Source: Streptomyces sp. NBC_01723 (GTDB taxonomy: Bacteria; Actinomycetota; Actinomycetes; Streptomycetales; Streptomycetaceae). Taken from it: a stretch of DNA of 64,000 nucleotides. A model generated the notes under the pieces. The model had not been told where the DNA came from and made no database searches. It saw only the letters and a list, made by a program, of their open reading frames with translations. Every line of letters begins with the position of its first letter. The first letter of the stretch is position 1. Location of the stretch: assembly GCF_036246005.1 (NCBI RefSeq), contig NZ_CP109171.1:4824001-4888000 (forward strand). The letters run 5' to 3'. Positions 13,460-24,099 of the stretch are shown here, piece by piece. The translations under genes were made by a program, and so were the position numbers.

Positions 13460-14752
13460 CTACGGCACGCCCAGTTCGAAGATGACGTAGTGGGCGTACC
13501 AGCCGGAGGCGAGGGACGCCGTGGTGAAGAAGACGACCAGGCTCGGGAGCTTCAGGCGGCTCAGGGCCGCGGCGGGGGCCAGGAGCAGGGGGAAGGCGGG
13601 GAGCAGGTAGCGCATGGTGTTGCCGAACATCTGCTGGGTGCCCAGGACCGTGATGACGGAGGCCAGGGTGTAGGCGACCAGGACCAGCGGGGGCCGCTTG
13701 CGCAGCATCAGGGCGATCAGGAAGGGCAGCGCCAGGACCAGCTGGAGGGAGAGCAGGTCCGGGGTGGAGAAGGCGAAGTGGTAGTCGCCCTTGCCCACCG
13801 TGAGGTTGCGCAGCACGTCCAGGGTGTAGGCGCCGTAGTCGAAGAAGTGGGCCCAGCCCTCGCGCTGGAGGGTGAAGTACGCGGTGGCCTCGCCCGTGCT
13901 CCAGCCGACCCAGGCGATGTAGCCGAGCAGGCCGATCGGGGCGACGAGCATGGCGTACACCGGGCCGCGTATTCCGTGTTCGCGCCGGGACTCCGGGCGG
14001 GCCAGCGTCACCAGGGCGGCGAGTCCCACGGCGCCGATGAGCACGGCTGAGGTGGGGCGGTTCAGGCCCGCGGTGAAGGCGAGCAGGCCGGCCGCCACCC
14101 AGCGCCGGGTCATCACGGCGTAGCAGGCCCAGGCGGCGATGGCGACGAACAGGGACTCGGAGTAGACGGCCCACTCGACGCCCGCGCCGGGGGCCACGGC
14201 CCACAGGCCGGCCGCGATGGTGCCCGCGCGCGCCCCCGCGAGCAGCGAGATCACCGCGTAGATGCCCGCCGCCGCGATGAACGACGAGACGACCGAGACC
14301 AGGATCCCGGAGCCGTACAGGCCGAGGCCGGTGGACTCCGAGACCATGCGGATCAGGGCCGGGTAGAGGGGGAAGAACGCCACCGAGTTCTGCTGGACCG
14401 TGAACAGGCCGTCGGAGTCGAGCCGGACCAGGGAGGGGTGGTAGCCGTGTTCGGCGACCTGGAGGTACCACCAGCCGTCCCAGGTGGCCAGGACGTCCCA
14501 CCAGTGGGCGCCGCCGCCGAAGCGCGGGTTCTTCTCGCGGAAGTCCCCGGCGTACGTCAGCAGGGTGGCGAAGACGCCGAGGCCGACCAGCTTGGTGACG
14601 CCGTACAGGAGGAGCGGGGCCAGATAGGGCCGGGCGCCGTCCGGCAGCCGGGGCGGCCAGGTCGCCCAGGGGCGTTCCCGGGGCCCGTCGGGCCGTGCCG
14701 TGCGTGCGCCGTCCGACCCGTCGGTCACCGTGTCGTCGGCAGCCGTGTCCAT
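13460..14752 (-). CDS. Integral membrane glycosyltransferase (GT-C fold, mannosyltransferase-like)
   Basis: This 430-residue protein has about nine to eleven hydrophobic helices. The first outer loop carries an acidic motif (WWDVLATWDGWWYLQVAEHGY region, near residues 80-100) typical of GT-C enzymes that use polyprenyl-phosphate sugars. The overall look matches the Gpi18-like/GT39-type mannosyltransferase group. I place the start at 14752 (MDTAADDTVTDG), 9 bases from AAGGGGG; the ATG at 14761 abuts that site. It is divergent from a polyprenol-phosphate glycosyltransferase, which could supply its donor. The exact substrate is not visible. Confidence 0.75.
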   Translation of the reverse strand: MDTAADDTVTDGSDGARTARPDGPRERPWATWPPRLPDGARPYLAPLLLYGVTKLVGLGVFATLLTYAGDFREKNPRFGGGAHWWDVLATWDGWWYLQVAEHGYHPSLVRLDSDGLFTVQQNSVAFFPLYPALIRMVSESTGLGLYGSGILVSVVSSFIAAAGIYAVISLLAGARAGTIAAGLWAVAPGAGVEWAVYSESLFVAIAAWACYAVMTRRWVAAGLLAFTAGLNRPTSAVLIGAVGLAALVTLARPESRREHGIRGPVYAMLVAPIGLLGYIAWVGWSTGEATAYFTLQREGWAHFFDYGAYTLDVLRNLTVGKGDYHFAFSTPDLLSLQLVLALPFLIALMLRKRPPLVLVAYTLASVITVLGTQQMFGNTMRYLLPAFPLLLAPAAALSRLKLPSLVVFFTTASLASGWYAHYVIFELGVP

Positions 14753-14853
14753 GGCTGTCATCCCCCTTGGCCCACCCTCAACCGTCAATTGCTGCCATAA
14801 GATCGCACAAGAGTCGCACATCTGTGCTCAGTGTCAGGGGGAGGGGAGGCGCG

Positions 14854-15912
14854 GTGCCCGAGGAACCGGACGCGGAGCAGCACGAACCCGTCGTGCTGTC
14901 GGTCGTCATACCCATGTACAACGAGGAGGAGGTCCTGCCCGCGCTGGTCAGCAGGTTGCGCCCGGTCCTGACGGAGCTGGGCGTGCGGCACGAGGTCGTC
15001 GTGGTGGACGACGGCAGCGGCGACCGCACGGCGGAGCTGCTGGCCGCCTTCCGGCTGGGCTGGCCGGAGCTGCGCGTGGTCGCGCTGCGGCGCAACTCCG
15101 GACACCAGGCGGCTCTGACCGCGGGCCTGGACCGGGCCGTGGGCGCCTACGTCGTCAGTCTCGACGCCGACCTCCAGGACCCGCCGGAGAAGATCCCGGA
15201 GATGCTGGAGCTGGCCCGTACGCAGGGCCTGGACATCGTCTACGGCGTGCGGGCCGACCGCCGCAGCGACTCCGGGTTCAAGCGGTGGTCGGCGGGCGTC
15301 TACTACCGCCTGATGCGGCGCCTGGCGGGCCCGTCCGTGCTCGCGCAGGCCGGCGACTTCCGGCTGCTCAGCCGGGCCGCCGTGGACGCGCTGAAGGCCC
15401 TGCCGGACCAGCAGCGGGTCTACCGGCTCCTCGTGCCGTGGCTGGGTTTCCCGAGCGGCCGGGTGACGTACGAGCGCGCGCCGCGCACCGCCGGCCGCAC
15501 GAAGTACCCGCTGGGCCGGATGATCCGCCTCGCCGTCGACAGCGTCACCGGCTTCTCGGCGGCCCCGCTGCGCATCGCCACCTGGCTGGGCGCCGGTGCC
15601 TTCGTGGTCTGCCTGGGGCTGCTGGTCTACACGCTGACCGCCTTCGCGCTGGGCCGCACGGTCCCCGGCTGGACCTCGCTCTTCACCGGCATCGTGTTCA
15701 TCGGGGCGGTGCAGCTGATCTGCGTCGGTCTGCTCGGTGAGTACGTCGGGCGCATATACACGGCGGTGCAGAACCGGCCGACGTACTTCGTCCGGGACGA
15801 CACGGCGGCGCCCGCGCCCGTACCGGTCCCCGCGCCCGCACCCGGCGGCGGATCGATCGGGACACAGAGGGACGAATCGGGTACGGACGACCGCGCCGCC
15901 CATTTGTTTTGA
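14854..15912 (+). CDS. GT2 glycosyltransferase, dolichol/polyprenol-phosphate sugar synthase type (GtrB/DPM-like)
   Basis: This 352-residue protein has an N-terminal GT-A domain with [22 protein letters not shown] and [14 protein letters not shown]. Two C-terminal membrane helices (about residues 238-262 and 272-297) follow, then a Pro/Ala-rich tail. The family transfers a sugar from a nucleotide donor to polyprenyl phosphate at the inner membrane face. The GTG at 14854 follows GGGGAGG closely. The neighbouring reverse-strand GT-C enzyme could use its product. The rpsL promoter overlaps its stop codon. Confidence 0.85.
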   Translation: MPEEPDAEQHEPVVLSVVIPMYNEEEVLPALVSRLRPVLTELGVRHEVVVVDDGSGDRTAELLAAFRLGWPELRVVALRRNSGHQAALTAGLDRAVGAYVVSLDADLQDPPEKIPEMLELARTQGLDIVYGVRADRRSDSGFKRWSAGVYYRLMRRLAGPSVLAQAGDFRLLSRAAVDALKALPDQQRVYRLLVPWLGFPSGRVTYERAPRTAGRTKYPLGRMIRLAVDSVTGFSAAPLRIATWLGAGAFVVCLGLLVYTLTAFALGRTVPGWTSLFTGIVFIGAVQLICVGLLGEYVGRIYTAVQNRPTYFVRDDTAAPAPVPVPAPAPGGGSIGTQRDESGTDDRAAHLF

Positions 15913-15937
15913 CCGCAGCGAATGCGGTAGGTACGCT
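15909..15937 (+). promoter_or_regulatory. str operon (rpsL) promoter
   Basis: TTGACC (15909-15914) and TACGCT (15932-15937) are separated by exactly 17 bases, a strong principal-sigma match. The -35 overlaps the TGA stop (15910-15912) of the upstream glycosyltransferase gene. It would give rpsL a leader of about 190 bases. Confidence 0.75.
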
Positions 15938-16055
15938 CAGACCTTGTGCCTGGGGTGTGCCCTGGCCCTCGTGCGTGTCTTCCACCGCGGTGAGGGTCGT
16001 GACCGGCCACCGCAATCCGCGCTCTCTCCCGCCTGGCGGCAGGGGTTCGCGGCTT

Positions 16056-16080
16056 CGACACACCCGACCGCGTGGGTCGG
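16056..16080 (+). promoter_or_regulatory. Leader element shared with the S10 operon (str copy)
   Basis: This 25-nt element begins CGACAC and contains CCGACC-GCGTG-GGTCGG, a 6-bp stem with a 5-base loop. It matches 24 of 25 bases of the rpsJ leader at 41914-41938. It ends 50 bases before the rpsL start. Its role is unknown; a shared RNA or DNA signal for ribosomal-protein operons is inferred. Confidence 0.7.
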
Positions 16081-16130
16081 CGACGTTCCAGGTTAGCTTC
16101 ACCATTCGGCACACAGAAACCGGAGAAGTA

Positions 16131-16502
16131 GTGCCTACGATCCAGCAGCTGGTCCGGAAGGGCCGGCAGGACAAGGTCGAGAAGAACAAGACGCCCGCAC
16201 TCGAGGGTTCTCCTCAGCGCCGGGGCGTCTGCACGCGTGTGTTCACGACCACCCCGAAGAAGCCGAACTCGGCCCTGCGTAAGGTCGCGCGTGTGCGTCT
16301 GACCAGCGGGATCGAGGTCACCGCTTACATTCCGGGTGAGGGGCACAACCTGCAGGAGCACTCCATCGTGCTCGTGCGCGGCGGCCGTGTGAAGGACCTG
16401 CCGGGTGTTCGCTACAAGATCATCCGCGGTTCGCTCGACACCCAGGGTGTCAAGAACCGCAAGCAGGCCCGCAGCCGCTACGGCGCCAAGAAGGAGAAGT
16501 AA
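16131..16502 (+). CDS. rpsL: 30S ribosomal protein S12
   Basis: This 123-residue S12 sits at the decoding centre. The GTG at 16131, with GGAGAAG just upstream, gives the normal family length; the frame is open further upstream but only across the leader. Lys43 (TTTPKKPNS), Lys88 (GGRVKDLPG) and Pro91 are the wild-type residues at the classical streptomycin-resistance positions, so no resistance mutation is seen. It is followed by rpsG after 2 bases. Confidence 0.98.
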   Translation: MPTIQQLVRKGRQDKVEKNKTPALEGSPQRRGVCTRVFTTTPKKPNSALRKVARVRLTSGIEVTAYIPGEGHNLQEHSIVLVRGGRVKDLPGVRYKIIRGSLDTQGVKNRKQARSRYGAKKEK

Positions 16503-16504
16503 GA

Positions 16505-16975
16505 ATGCCTCGTAAGGGCCCCGCCCCGAAGCGCCCGGTCATCATCGACCCGGTCTACGGTTCTCCTCTGGTGACCTCCCTGATCAACAAGGTGCTGCTG
16601 AACGGCAAGCGCTCCACCGCCGAGCGCATCGTCTACGGCGCCATGGAGGGCCTGCGCGAGAAGACCGGCAACGACCCGGTCATCACGCTGAAGCGCGCTC
16701 TCGAGAACATCAAGCCGACCCTCGAGGTCAAGTCCCGCCGCGTCGGTGGTGCGACGTACCAGGTGCCGATCGAGGTCAAGCCCGGTCGCGCCAACACCCT
16801 CGCGCTGCGCTGGCTCGTCGGTTACTCCCGCGCCCGTCGCGAGAAGACCATGACCGAGCGTCTGCTCAACGAGCTCCTCGACGCCTCCAACGGCCTCGGT
16901 GCCGCTGTGAAGAAGCGCGAGGACACGCACAAGATGGCCGAGTCCAACAAGGCCTTCGCGCACTACCGCTGGTAG
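16505..16975 (+). CDS. rpsG: 30S ribosomal protein S7
   Basis: This 156-residue S7 is the assembly initiator of the 30S head and binds the 3' domain of 16S rRNA. It starts [10 protein letters not shown] and has the conserved [14 protein letters not shown] and [15 protein letters not shown] segments. In E. coli S7 represses the str operon. It is tightly coupled to rpsL. Confidence 0.98.
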   Translation: MPRKGPAPKRPVIIDPVYGSPLVTSLINKVLLNGKRSTAERIVYGAMEGLREKTGNDPVITLKRALENIKPTLEVKSRRVGGATYQVPIEVKPGRANTLALRWLVGYSRARREKTMTERLLNELLDASNGLGAAVKKREDTHKMAESNKAFAHYRW

Positions 16976-17014
16976 TCGCTACCCCCATCGAGACCGAGAG
17001 AAGACTGAAGCCTT

Positions 17015-19141
17015 ATGGCTACCACTTCACTTGACCTGGCCAAGGTCCGCAACATCGGGATCATGGCCCACATCGACGCGGGCAAGACGACCACCACCGA
17101 GCGGATCCTGTTCTACACCGGCGTCAGCTACAAGATCGGTGAGGTCCACGACGGCGCCGCCACGATGGACTGGATGGAGCAGGAGCAGGAGCGTGGCATC
17201 ACGATCACGTCTGCTGCGACCACCTGTCACTGGCCGCTCGAGGACAACGACTACACGATCAACATCATCGACACCCCGGGGCACGTCGACTTCACCGTCG
17301 AGGTGGAGCGTTCCCTGCGTGTGCTCGACGGTGCCGTGACCGTGTTCGACGGTGTCGCCGGTGTCGAGCCGCAGTCCGAGACGGTGTGGCGTCAGGCCGA
17401 CCGTTACGGCGTGCCCCGCATCTGCTTCGTGAACAAGCTGGACCGCACCGGCGCCGAGTTCCACCGCTGCGTGGAGATGATCTCGGACCGCCTGGGCGCC
17501 CAGCCGCTCGTCATGCAGCTCCCGATCGGTGCCGAGGCCGACTTCAAGGGCGTCGTGGACCTGGTCCGCATGAAGGCGCTCGTGTGGTCCGCCGAGGCCG
17601 CCAAGGGCGAGATGTACGACACCGTCGACATCCCGGCCACGCACGCCGAGGCCGCCGAGGAGTGGCGCGGCAAGCTGGTCGAGGCCGTCGCGGAGAACGA
17701 CGAAGAGATCATGGAGATGTTCCTCGAGGGCCAGGAGCCCACCGAGGAGCAGCTGTACGCCGCGATCCGTCGTGTCACCATCGCGTCCGGCAAGTCCAGC
17801 GACACCACGGTCACCCCGGTGTTCTGCGGCACCGCGTTCAAGAACAAGGGCGTCCAGCCCCTGCTCGACGCGGTCGTGCGCTACCTGCCGACCCCGCTCG
17901 ACGTCGAGGCCATCGAGGGCCACGACGTCAAGGACCCCGAGGTCGTCGTCAAGCGCAAGCCGTCCGAGGAAGAGCCGCTGGCCGCGCTCGCGTTCAAGAT
18001 CATGAGCGACCCGCACCTCGGCAAGCTCACCTTCGTCCGGGTCTACTCGGGCCGCCTGCAGTCCGGCACCGCGGTGCTGAACTCCGTCAAGGGCAAGAAG
18101 GAGCGCATCGGCAAGATCTACCGCATGCACGCGAACAAGCGTGAGGAGATCGAGTCGGTGGGCGCCGGCGACATCGTCGCCGTCATGGGCCTGAAGCAGA
18201 CCACCACCGGTGAGACGCTGTCCGACGACAAGAGCCCGGTCATCCTGGAGTCCATGGACTTCCCGGCGCCGGTCATCCAGGTCGCCATCGAGCCCAAGTC
18301 GAAGGGCGACCAGGAGAAGCTCGGCGTCGCGATCCAGCGCCTGGCCGAGGAGGACCCCTCCTTCCAGGTCCACTCGGACGAGGAGACCGGCCAGACCATC
18401 ATCGGCGGTATGGGCGAGCTGCACCTCGAGGTGCTGGTCGACCGCATGCGCCGTGAGTTCAAGGTCGAGGCCAACGTCGGCAAGCCGCAGGTCGCGTACC
18501 GTGAGACGATCCGCAAGGCCGTCGAGCGCGTGGACTACACCCACAAGAAGCAGACCGGTGGTACCGGTCAGTTCGCCAAGGTGCAGATCGCGATCGAGCC
18601 GATCGAGGGCGGCGACGCCTCGTACGAGTTCGTGAACAAGGTGACCGGTGGCCGCATCCCGAAGGAGTACATCCCTTCGGTGGACGCCGGTGCTCAGGAG
18701 GCCATGCAGTTCGGCATCCTGGCCGGCTACGAGATGACGGGCGTCCGCGTCACGCTCATCGACGGTGGCTACCACGAGGTCGACTCCTCCGAGCTCGCCT
18801 TCAAGATCGCCGGTTCGCAGGCCTTCAAGGAGGCCGCGCGCAAGGCTTCGCCCGTGCTCCTCGAGCCGATGATGGCCGTCGAGGTCACCACGCCCGAGGA
18901 CTACATGGGCGACGTCATCGGTGACATCAACTCCCGCCGTGGCCAGATCCAGGCCATGGAGGAGCGGATGGGTGCCCGCGTCGTGAAGGGCCTCGTGCCG
19001 CTGTCGGAGATGTTCGGCTACGTCGGAGACCTCCGCAGCAAGACGTCGGGTCGCGCAAGCTACTCGATGCAGTTCGACTCCTACGCCGAGGTTCCCCGGA
19101 ACGTCGCCGAGGAGATCATCGCGAAGGCCAAGGGCGAGTAA
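17015..19141 (+). CDS. fusA: Elongation factor G
   Basis: This 708-residue translocation GTPase is of normal length. The P-loop AHIDAGKT (18-25), switch II DTPGH and NKLD specificity motif are all present, with domains II-V following. It contains the conserved [11 protein letters not shown] switch I. It is third in the str operon, 39 bases after rpsG. Confidence 0.98.
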   Translation: MATTSLDLAKVRNIGIMAHIDAGKTTTTERILFYTGVSYKIGEVHDGAATMDWMEQEQERGITITSAATTCHWPLEDNDYTINIIDTPGHVDFTVEVERSLRVLDGAVTVFDGVAGVEPQSETVWRQADRYGVPRICFVNKLDRTGAEFHRCVEMISDRLGAQPLVMQLPIGAEADFKGVVDLVRMKALVWSAEAAKGEMYDTVDIPATHAEAAEEWRGKLVEAVAENDEEIMEMFLEGQEPTEEQLYAAIRRVTIASGKSSDTTVTPVFCGTAFKNKGVQPLLDAVVRYLPTPLDVEAIEGHDVKDPEVVVKRKPSEEEPLAALAFKIMSDPHLGKLTFVRVYSGRLQSGTAVLNSVKGKKERIGKIYRMHANKREEIESVGAGDIVAVMGLKQTTTGETLSDDKSPVILESMDFPAPVIQVAIEPKSKGDQEKLGVAIQRLAEEDPSFQVHSDEETGQTIIGGMGELHLEVLVDRMRREFKVEANVGKPQVAYRETIRKAVERVDYTHKKQTGGTGQFAKVQIAIEPIEGGDASYEFVNKVTGGRIPKEYIPSVDAGAQEAMQFGILAGYEMTGVRVTLIDGGYHEVDSSELAFKIAGSQAFKEAARKASPVLLEPMMAVEVTTPEDYMGDVIGDINSRRGQIQAMEERMGARVVKGLVPLSEMFGYVGDLRSKTSGRASYSMQFDSYAEVPRNVAEEIIAKAKGE

Positions 19142-19199
19142 CAGAGTCCGTTTACCGGACCCCGTTCTCACGCTTTAGGCTTGACCCCGGAGCCTGCAT

Positions 19200-19232
19200 G
19201 GGGCATTCCGCCACAACCCGGCGGAATGCCCC
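19200..19232 (+). other. Hairpin in the fusA-tuf gap
   Basis: A perfect 13-bp stem (19200-19212 with 19220-19232) and a 7-base loop lie in the 168-base gap before tuf, without a T-run. A TTGACC hexamer at 19181-19186 and a TAGGCT at 19176-19181 hint at a separate tuf promoter, which I recall for Streptomyces tuf1, but no clean pair is visible. The hairpin may be an attenuator or a 5' stabiliser. Confidence 0.5.
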
Positions 19233-19309
19233 GGCACCCGGGCTTTCCAGCAAAGATCACCTGGCGCCGATGAGTAAGGCGTACAGAACCACTCCACAGG
19301 AGGACCCCA

Positions 19310-20503
<1,194 letters not shown>

Positions 20504-20554
20504 GCTCTCCGCTTGCTTGTCGGTCCACCGACCTGACATGGGCTGATGCCTGAG

Positions 20555-20588
20555 AGGGGCCCGTACGACTCCGGTCGTACGGGCCCTT
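20555..20588 (+). terminator. Terminator after tuf
   Basis: A stem of about 15 bp (20555-20569 with 20574-20588) with a TCCG loop closes the str operon. It also faces the end of the reverse-strand permease gene, so it may act in both directions. Confidence 0.75.
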
Positions 20589-20612
20589 CGCATGTCCGGG
20601 GGAGCGGTGGGG

Positions 20613-23060
20613 CTACTCGCGCGTCCCCGCGAGTTCCACCGCGCGGCGCCGCGTGGCGAGCCCCGCCGGGACCACCGAGGCGATCACCGCGAAGACGGCG
20701 CAGGAGACCACCACCCCGCCGAGGGCCGCCCACGGCAGCTCGATGGTGGTGTCCACCGAGAGCAGGGCCAGCGCACCCCACATCCCCGCCAGGTTGAGCC
20801 CGGCCACCACCAGCCCGAGCAGCCCGCCGACCGCCACCACCAGCAGCGACTCGGCACCGACCATCCGCAGTACCTGCCATCGGGTGGCCCCGGCCAGCCG
20901 CAGCACCGCCAGCTCGCGCCCCCGGTCGGCGGTGGCCATCACCATGGTGTTGACCAGGGCGATCCCGGTGTAGAGCAGGGCGATGCCCAGCACCAGGAGG
21001 AGACCCGCCCGCGTCGTGCCGTTGGTCCCCGGGGAGGCGGCCGCGACCCACTCGTCCCGGCTCGACACCCGCCCGCCGGTCGCGCCCACCGCCTCGCGCA
21101 GCCCGGTGGCCACGGCCCCGGCGTCGGCGCCGTCCGCGAGGGCGACGTCCACCCGGTCGACCGGGGCGCCGGGGGCGTTGGCCCGCGTGACGTAGACGCC
21201 GTTGCCGCCGGTGCCGGTCGCCATCACGGCGGCGATGCGCAGCGTCCTGCGGGTGCCGTCCCCGAGCCACACCCGCACGCTCCGGCCCACGGAGTGCCGC
21301 TCCCACTCCCCGTTGACGATGATCGAGGCGTCGTCGAGCTCGGTCGTCCTGCCCTGCGTGAGCGGCAGCCGGGTGGTGGCGGCGAGGGCCTCGGGGTCGG
21401 CGACGGCACGCGCGTCGGACCTGATGAGCGCGGTGCCCTCCTCCAGGACGTACACCGCGCTGGACGCGGTCGGCGAGACCACAGTGCCGGGTACCGAGCG
21501 CAGCCGGTCCACGGCCCGGGCGTCCAGGCCCGCGCCGCCCGCCGCCGTGACCACGAAGGCGGCGGCGGTCCGCTCGCGCGTCTCGGCGGCCTCGGCCTCG
21601 TCGAGCGTCGCGGTGGCACCGAGCAGCGAGCCCGCGAGGGCGACCGTCACCAGCACGGGCGCCGCGACGGCGGCCGTACGGCGCACCCCGGCGGCGGCGT
21701 TCTCCCGCACCAGCAGGCCCGTCGCGCCGGGCAGCCGGGCCAGGAGCCGCGACAGCGGTCCCACCACGACGGGGGCGAGCATCGCCACCGCGGTGATCAG
21801 CAGCATCGGACGGCTCACGTACGTCTTGCGGTGCAGCAGGCCGCCGGGGTCCCCGGCCAGCGCGATGCCGAGCGTCACCAGGGCGGTCAGCAGCAGGCCC
21901 CCGCCGAACAGCCACCGGCCCCACGTCATCGCGCCGGTGTCCACGGACGCCTCGCGCAGCGCCTGTGCCGGGGCCGTGCGGCCCGCCCGCCAGGCCGCGG
22001 CGAGCACGCCGCACAGGGCGACGAGGAGCCCCGTCCAGAAGGCCATGTGGTATGGCCAGGTGTGGTCGCCGATGGTGAACCAGGCCGGTGCCAGGCCGCT
22101 GTCGACCACCCGTGCGGCCAGGTGCGGCGCACCCCACGCGCCGAGCCCGCAGCCGGCCGCGGAGGCGAGCACGCCCACCCCCAGGGCCTCGGCCGTCACC
22201 AGCGCGCGGAGCTGCCCGGGTGTCGCCCCGGCGGTGCGCAGCAGCCCGAACTCCCGGCGCCGCTGCGCCACGGTGAAGGCGAACGTGGAGGCGACGACGA
22301 ACACCGACACGAAGGCGGTGACGCCGCCGGCCGTGCCGAACATGGCGTTCATCGCCGTCAGTGCCTCGCGGTCCCGGTCCGGATCGGCGTCGGCGAGCCT
22401 GCGGTCGTCCCCGGTGAGGACGCGCACCCCCGGGCTGCCGCGCACCGCGTCCCGCACGGCCGAGGCGTCCGCGTCGACCGTGAGCTGAAGGCTGACGGGG
22501 GAGAGCCGCGCGGCCTCGGCGTCGGTGTAGAAGACGGCGTTCTCGAAGCCATGGTCCGGCACGGTGCCCACGACCCGGACGACACCGCGGTCGGTGCGCA
22601 GCCGCTCGCCCGGCGCGGCCCAGCCGCCGGTGACGGCGACCTCGCCGTCGGTGCGTGGCGCGCGGCCCGCGTCGATCGCGTACGGGGCGAACGCGGCGGT
22701 GGACCAAGGGTGGCCCACCAGGTCACCGGGCCCGCCCTCGGCGCGTACCGGGAAGGACCGGTCCGCGACGACCCGGCCGAGCCGCTCCAGTTCCGCGACG
22801 GTCCCGGCCGGCACGGCACGCGGCCGGGCCAGCTCGTGCGTGCGGTCGCCGACCGGCGTGGGGACCCGCAGGGTGTCCTGGCCGCGCACCACGACCGACG
22901 CCGCGGCGAACCGCTCCGGCTCCCGGTCGGGCGCGTCCAGCGACGAGGCGAGGGCCAGCCCCGTCACGGCGAGCAGGGCGACGCCCAGCGACAGCGCGAC
23001 GAAGCTGCCGGCGAAGGTGGCCCAGCGGGTGCGCAGGGTGCGCAGGGCGACACTCAGCAC
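20613..23060 (-). CDS. ABC transporter permease, FtsX/MacB type
   Basis: This 815-residue protein has an N-terminal helix (about 15-40), a large outer domain, and two FtsX-like membrane modules (around residues 245-410 and 690-800), giving eight to ten helices. Such permeases work with a cytoplasmic ATPase to export peptides or lipids, or to drive outside proteins mechanically. The GTG at 23060 follows GGAGG by 7 bases. The ATPase lies just upstream, separated by a vestigial ATPase fragment. A divergent two-component system next to it is a typical pairing for antibiotic or envelope-stress sensing. Confidence 0.88.
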   Translation of the reverse strand: MLSVALRTLRTRWATFAGSFVALSLGVALLAVTGLALASSLDAPDREPERFAAASVVVRGQDTLRVPTPVGDRTHELARPRAVPAGTVAELERLGRVVADRSFPVRAEGGPGDLVGHPWSTAAFAPYAIDAGRAPRTDGEVAVTGGWAAPGERLRTDRGVVRVVGTVPDHGFENAVFYTDAEAARLSPVSLQLTVDADASAVRDAVRGSPGVRVLTGDDRRLADADPDRDREALTAMNAMFGTAGGVTAFVSVFVVASTFAFTVAQRRREFGLLRTAGATPGQLRALVTAEALGVGVLASAAGCGLGAWGAPHLAARVVDSGLAPAWFTIGDHTWPYHMAFWTGLLVALCGVLAAAWRAGRTAPAQALREASVDTGAMTWGRWLFGGGLLLTALVTLGIALAGDPGGLLHRKTYVSRPMLLITAVAMLAPVVVGPLSRLLARLPGATGLLVRENAAAGVRRTAAVAAPVLVTVALAGSLLGATATLDEAEAAETRERTAAAFVVTAAGGAGLDARAVDRLRSVPGTVVSPTASSAVYVLEEGTALIRSDARAVADPEALAATTRLPLTQGRTTELDDASIIVNGEWERHSVGRSVRVWLGDGTRRTLRIAAVMATGTGGNGVYVTRANAPGAPVDRVDVALADGADAGAVATGLREAVGATGGRVSSRDEWVAAASPGTNGTTRAGLLLVLGIALLYTGIALVNTMVMATADRGRELAVLRLAGATRWQVLRMVGAESLLVVAVGGLLGLVVAGLNLAGMWGALALLSVDTTIELPWAALGGVVVSCAVFAVIASVVPAGLATRRRAVELAGTRE

Positions 23061-23182
23061 GGGAGGGCCTCCAGCCGGGTCATGGGGGTGGTGACGGCGT
23101 CGGCGCCCGCACCGGCCGGTTCGCCGGCCATGCGGTCGGCGAAGGGGACGAACCGCTCCGGACCTCGGGCGGGTGCGTCCAT
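23054..23182 (-). pseudogene. Remnant of a duplicated ABC ATPase C-terminus
   Basis: The reverse strand reads 42 residues ending MTRLEALPC and stop, next to the intact ATPase that ends MTRLEAVPC and stop. The match continues upstream (GADAVTTP against GANADDIASR, and ERFVPFAD against DRVVFLVD). The DNA around the shared end is nearly identical at 23054-23087 and 23191-23224. No Walker motifs are left. It looks like the decayed tail of a duplicated ATPase gene. An alternative is a small translated peptide overlapping the permease start. Confidence 0.6.
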
Positions 23183-23190
23183 GGCGGGGT

Positions 23191-23937
23191 TCAGCACGGC
23201 ACGGCCTCCAGCCGGGTCATGCGGGACGCGATGTCGTCGGCGTTCGCGCCGGTCAGTTCGCCGTGGACGTGACCGTCGACCAGGAAGACCACGCGGTCGG
23301 CGTAGGAGGCGGCGACCGGGTCGTGGGTGACCATGACGACGGTCTGGCCCGCTTCGTCGACCATGCCGCGCAGCAGCGTCAGCACCTCGTGGCCGGTCCG
23401 CGAGTCCAGGGCGCCGGTCGGCTCGTCGCCGAAGAGCACGTCGGGGCGGGTGATCAGGGCGCGGGCCAGGGCGACGCGCTGCTGCTGGCCACCGGACAGC
23501 TCGCTGGGCCGGTGTCCGGCCCGGTCGCCGAGTCCCACCCGCCGCAGCACCTCGCGCACCTGCGCGCGGCCGGGCCGGCGTCCGGCCAGCCGGAGCGGCA
23601 GCGCCACGTTCTGCTCGGCGGTCAGCGACGGCAGCAGGTTGAACGCCTGGAAGACGAAGCCGATGCGCTCGCGGCGCAGCAGCGTCAGCCTGGTCTCGCT
23701 CAGCCGGGTCAGCTCGGTGTCCCCGACGACGACCGACCCGGACGTGGGCCGGTCGAGACCGGCTGCGCACTGCAGGAGGGTCGACTTGCCCGAGCCGGAG
23801 GGGCCCATGACGGCGGTGAAGCTACCCCTGGGGAAGGCCAGGGAGACGTCGTCGAGGGCCGTCACGGTGCGGTCGCCCGCCCCGTACCGTCTGCTGACGG
23901 CCCGCAACCGGACCGCGTGGACCGCGCTGTTGTTCAT
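23191..23937 (-). CDS. ABC transporter ATP-binding protein (MacB/LolD type)
   Basis: This 248-residue ATPase has Walker A GPSGSGKST (about 45-53), Q-loop FVFQAFNLLPSL, signature LSGGQQQRV, Walker B DVLFGDEPTGALD and the switch His in VTHDP. The DEPTGALDS wording is typical of the MacB/LolD/YxdL exporter group. The ATG at 23937 is preceded by GTGGGGA. It is first in a two-gene reverse-strand operon with the FtsX-type permease. Confidence 0.93.
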   Translation of the reverse strand: MNNSAVHAVRLRAVSRRYGAGDRTVTALDDVSLAFPRGSFTAVMGPSGSGKSTLLQCAAGLDRPTSGSVVVGDTELTRLSETRLTLLRRERIGFVFQAFNLLPSLTAEQNVALPLRLAGRRPGRAQVREVLRRVGLGDRAGHRPSELSGGQQQRVALARALITRPDVLFGDEPTGALDSRTGHEVLTLLRGMVDEAGQTVVMVTHDPVAASYADRVVFLVDGHVHGELTGANADDIASRMTRLEAVPC

Positions 23938-24099
23938 GTGTCCCCACTCAACCTTCGTCGCCTTCTGCGCTGGTGACTCCACGAAACCGTCCGCGACCCC
24001 TGCGGCGCAGTGAGGCAGAGGCGAGATACGGGGTAGGGCGGGCCATACCCCCGAAGCGCCCCCTGGGCCGATGGTCCGGCCGCGGAGGGGAGTTCTACG

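Noticed and set aside
15909..16130. N-terminal extension of rpsL upstream of the GTG at 16131
   Set aside because: It crosses the promoter, leader and shared leader element, and would add residues absent from all S12 proteins.
17027..19171. Reverse-strand open frame covering fusA
   Set aside because: Mirror frame of a highly expressed GC-rich gene; the translated sequence is low in complexity.
20592..23330. Forward open frame of 912 codons opposite the ABC permease
   Set aside because: It is rich in Gly, Arg and His and without domains; the reverse strand encodes a clear FtsX-type permease with a good ribosome-binding site.
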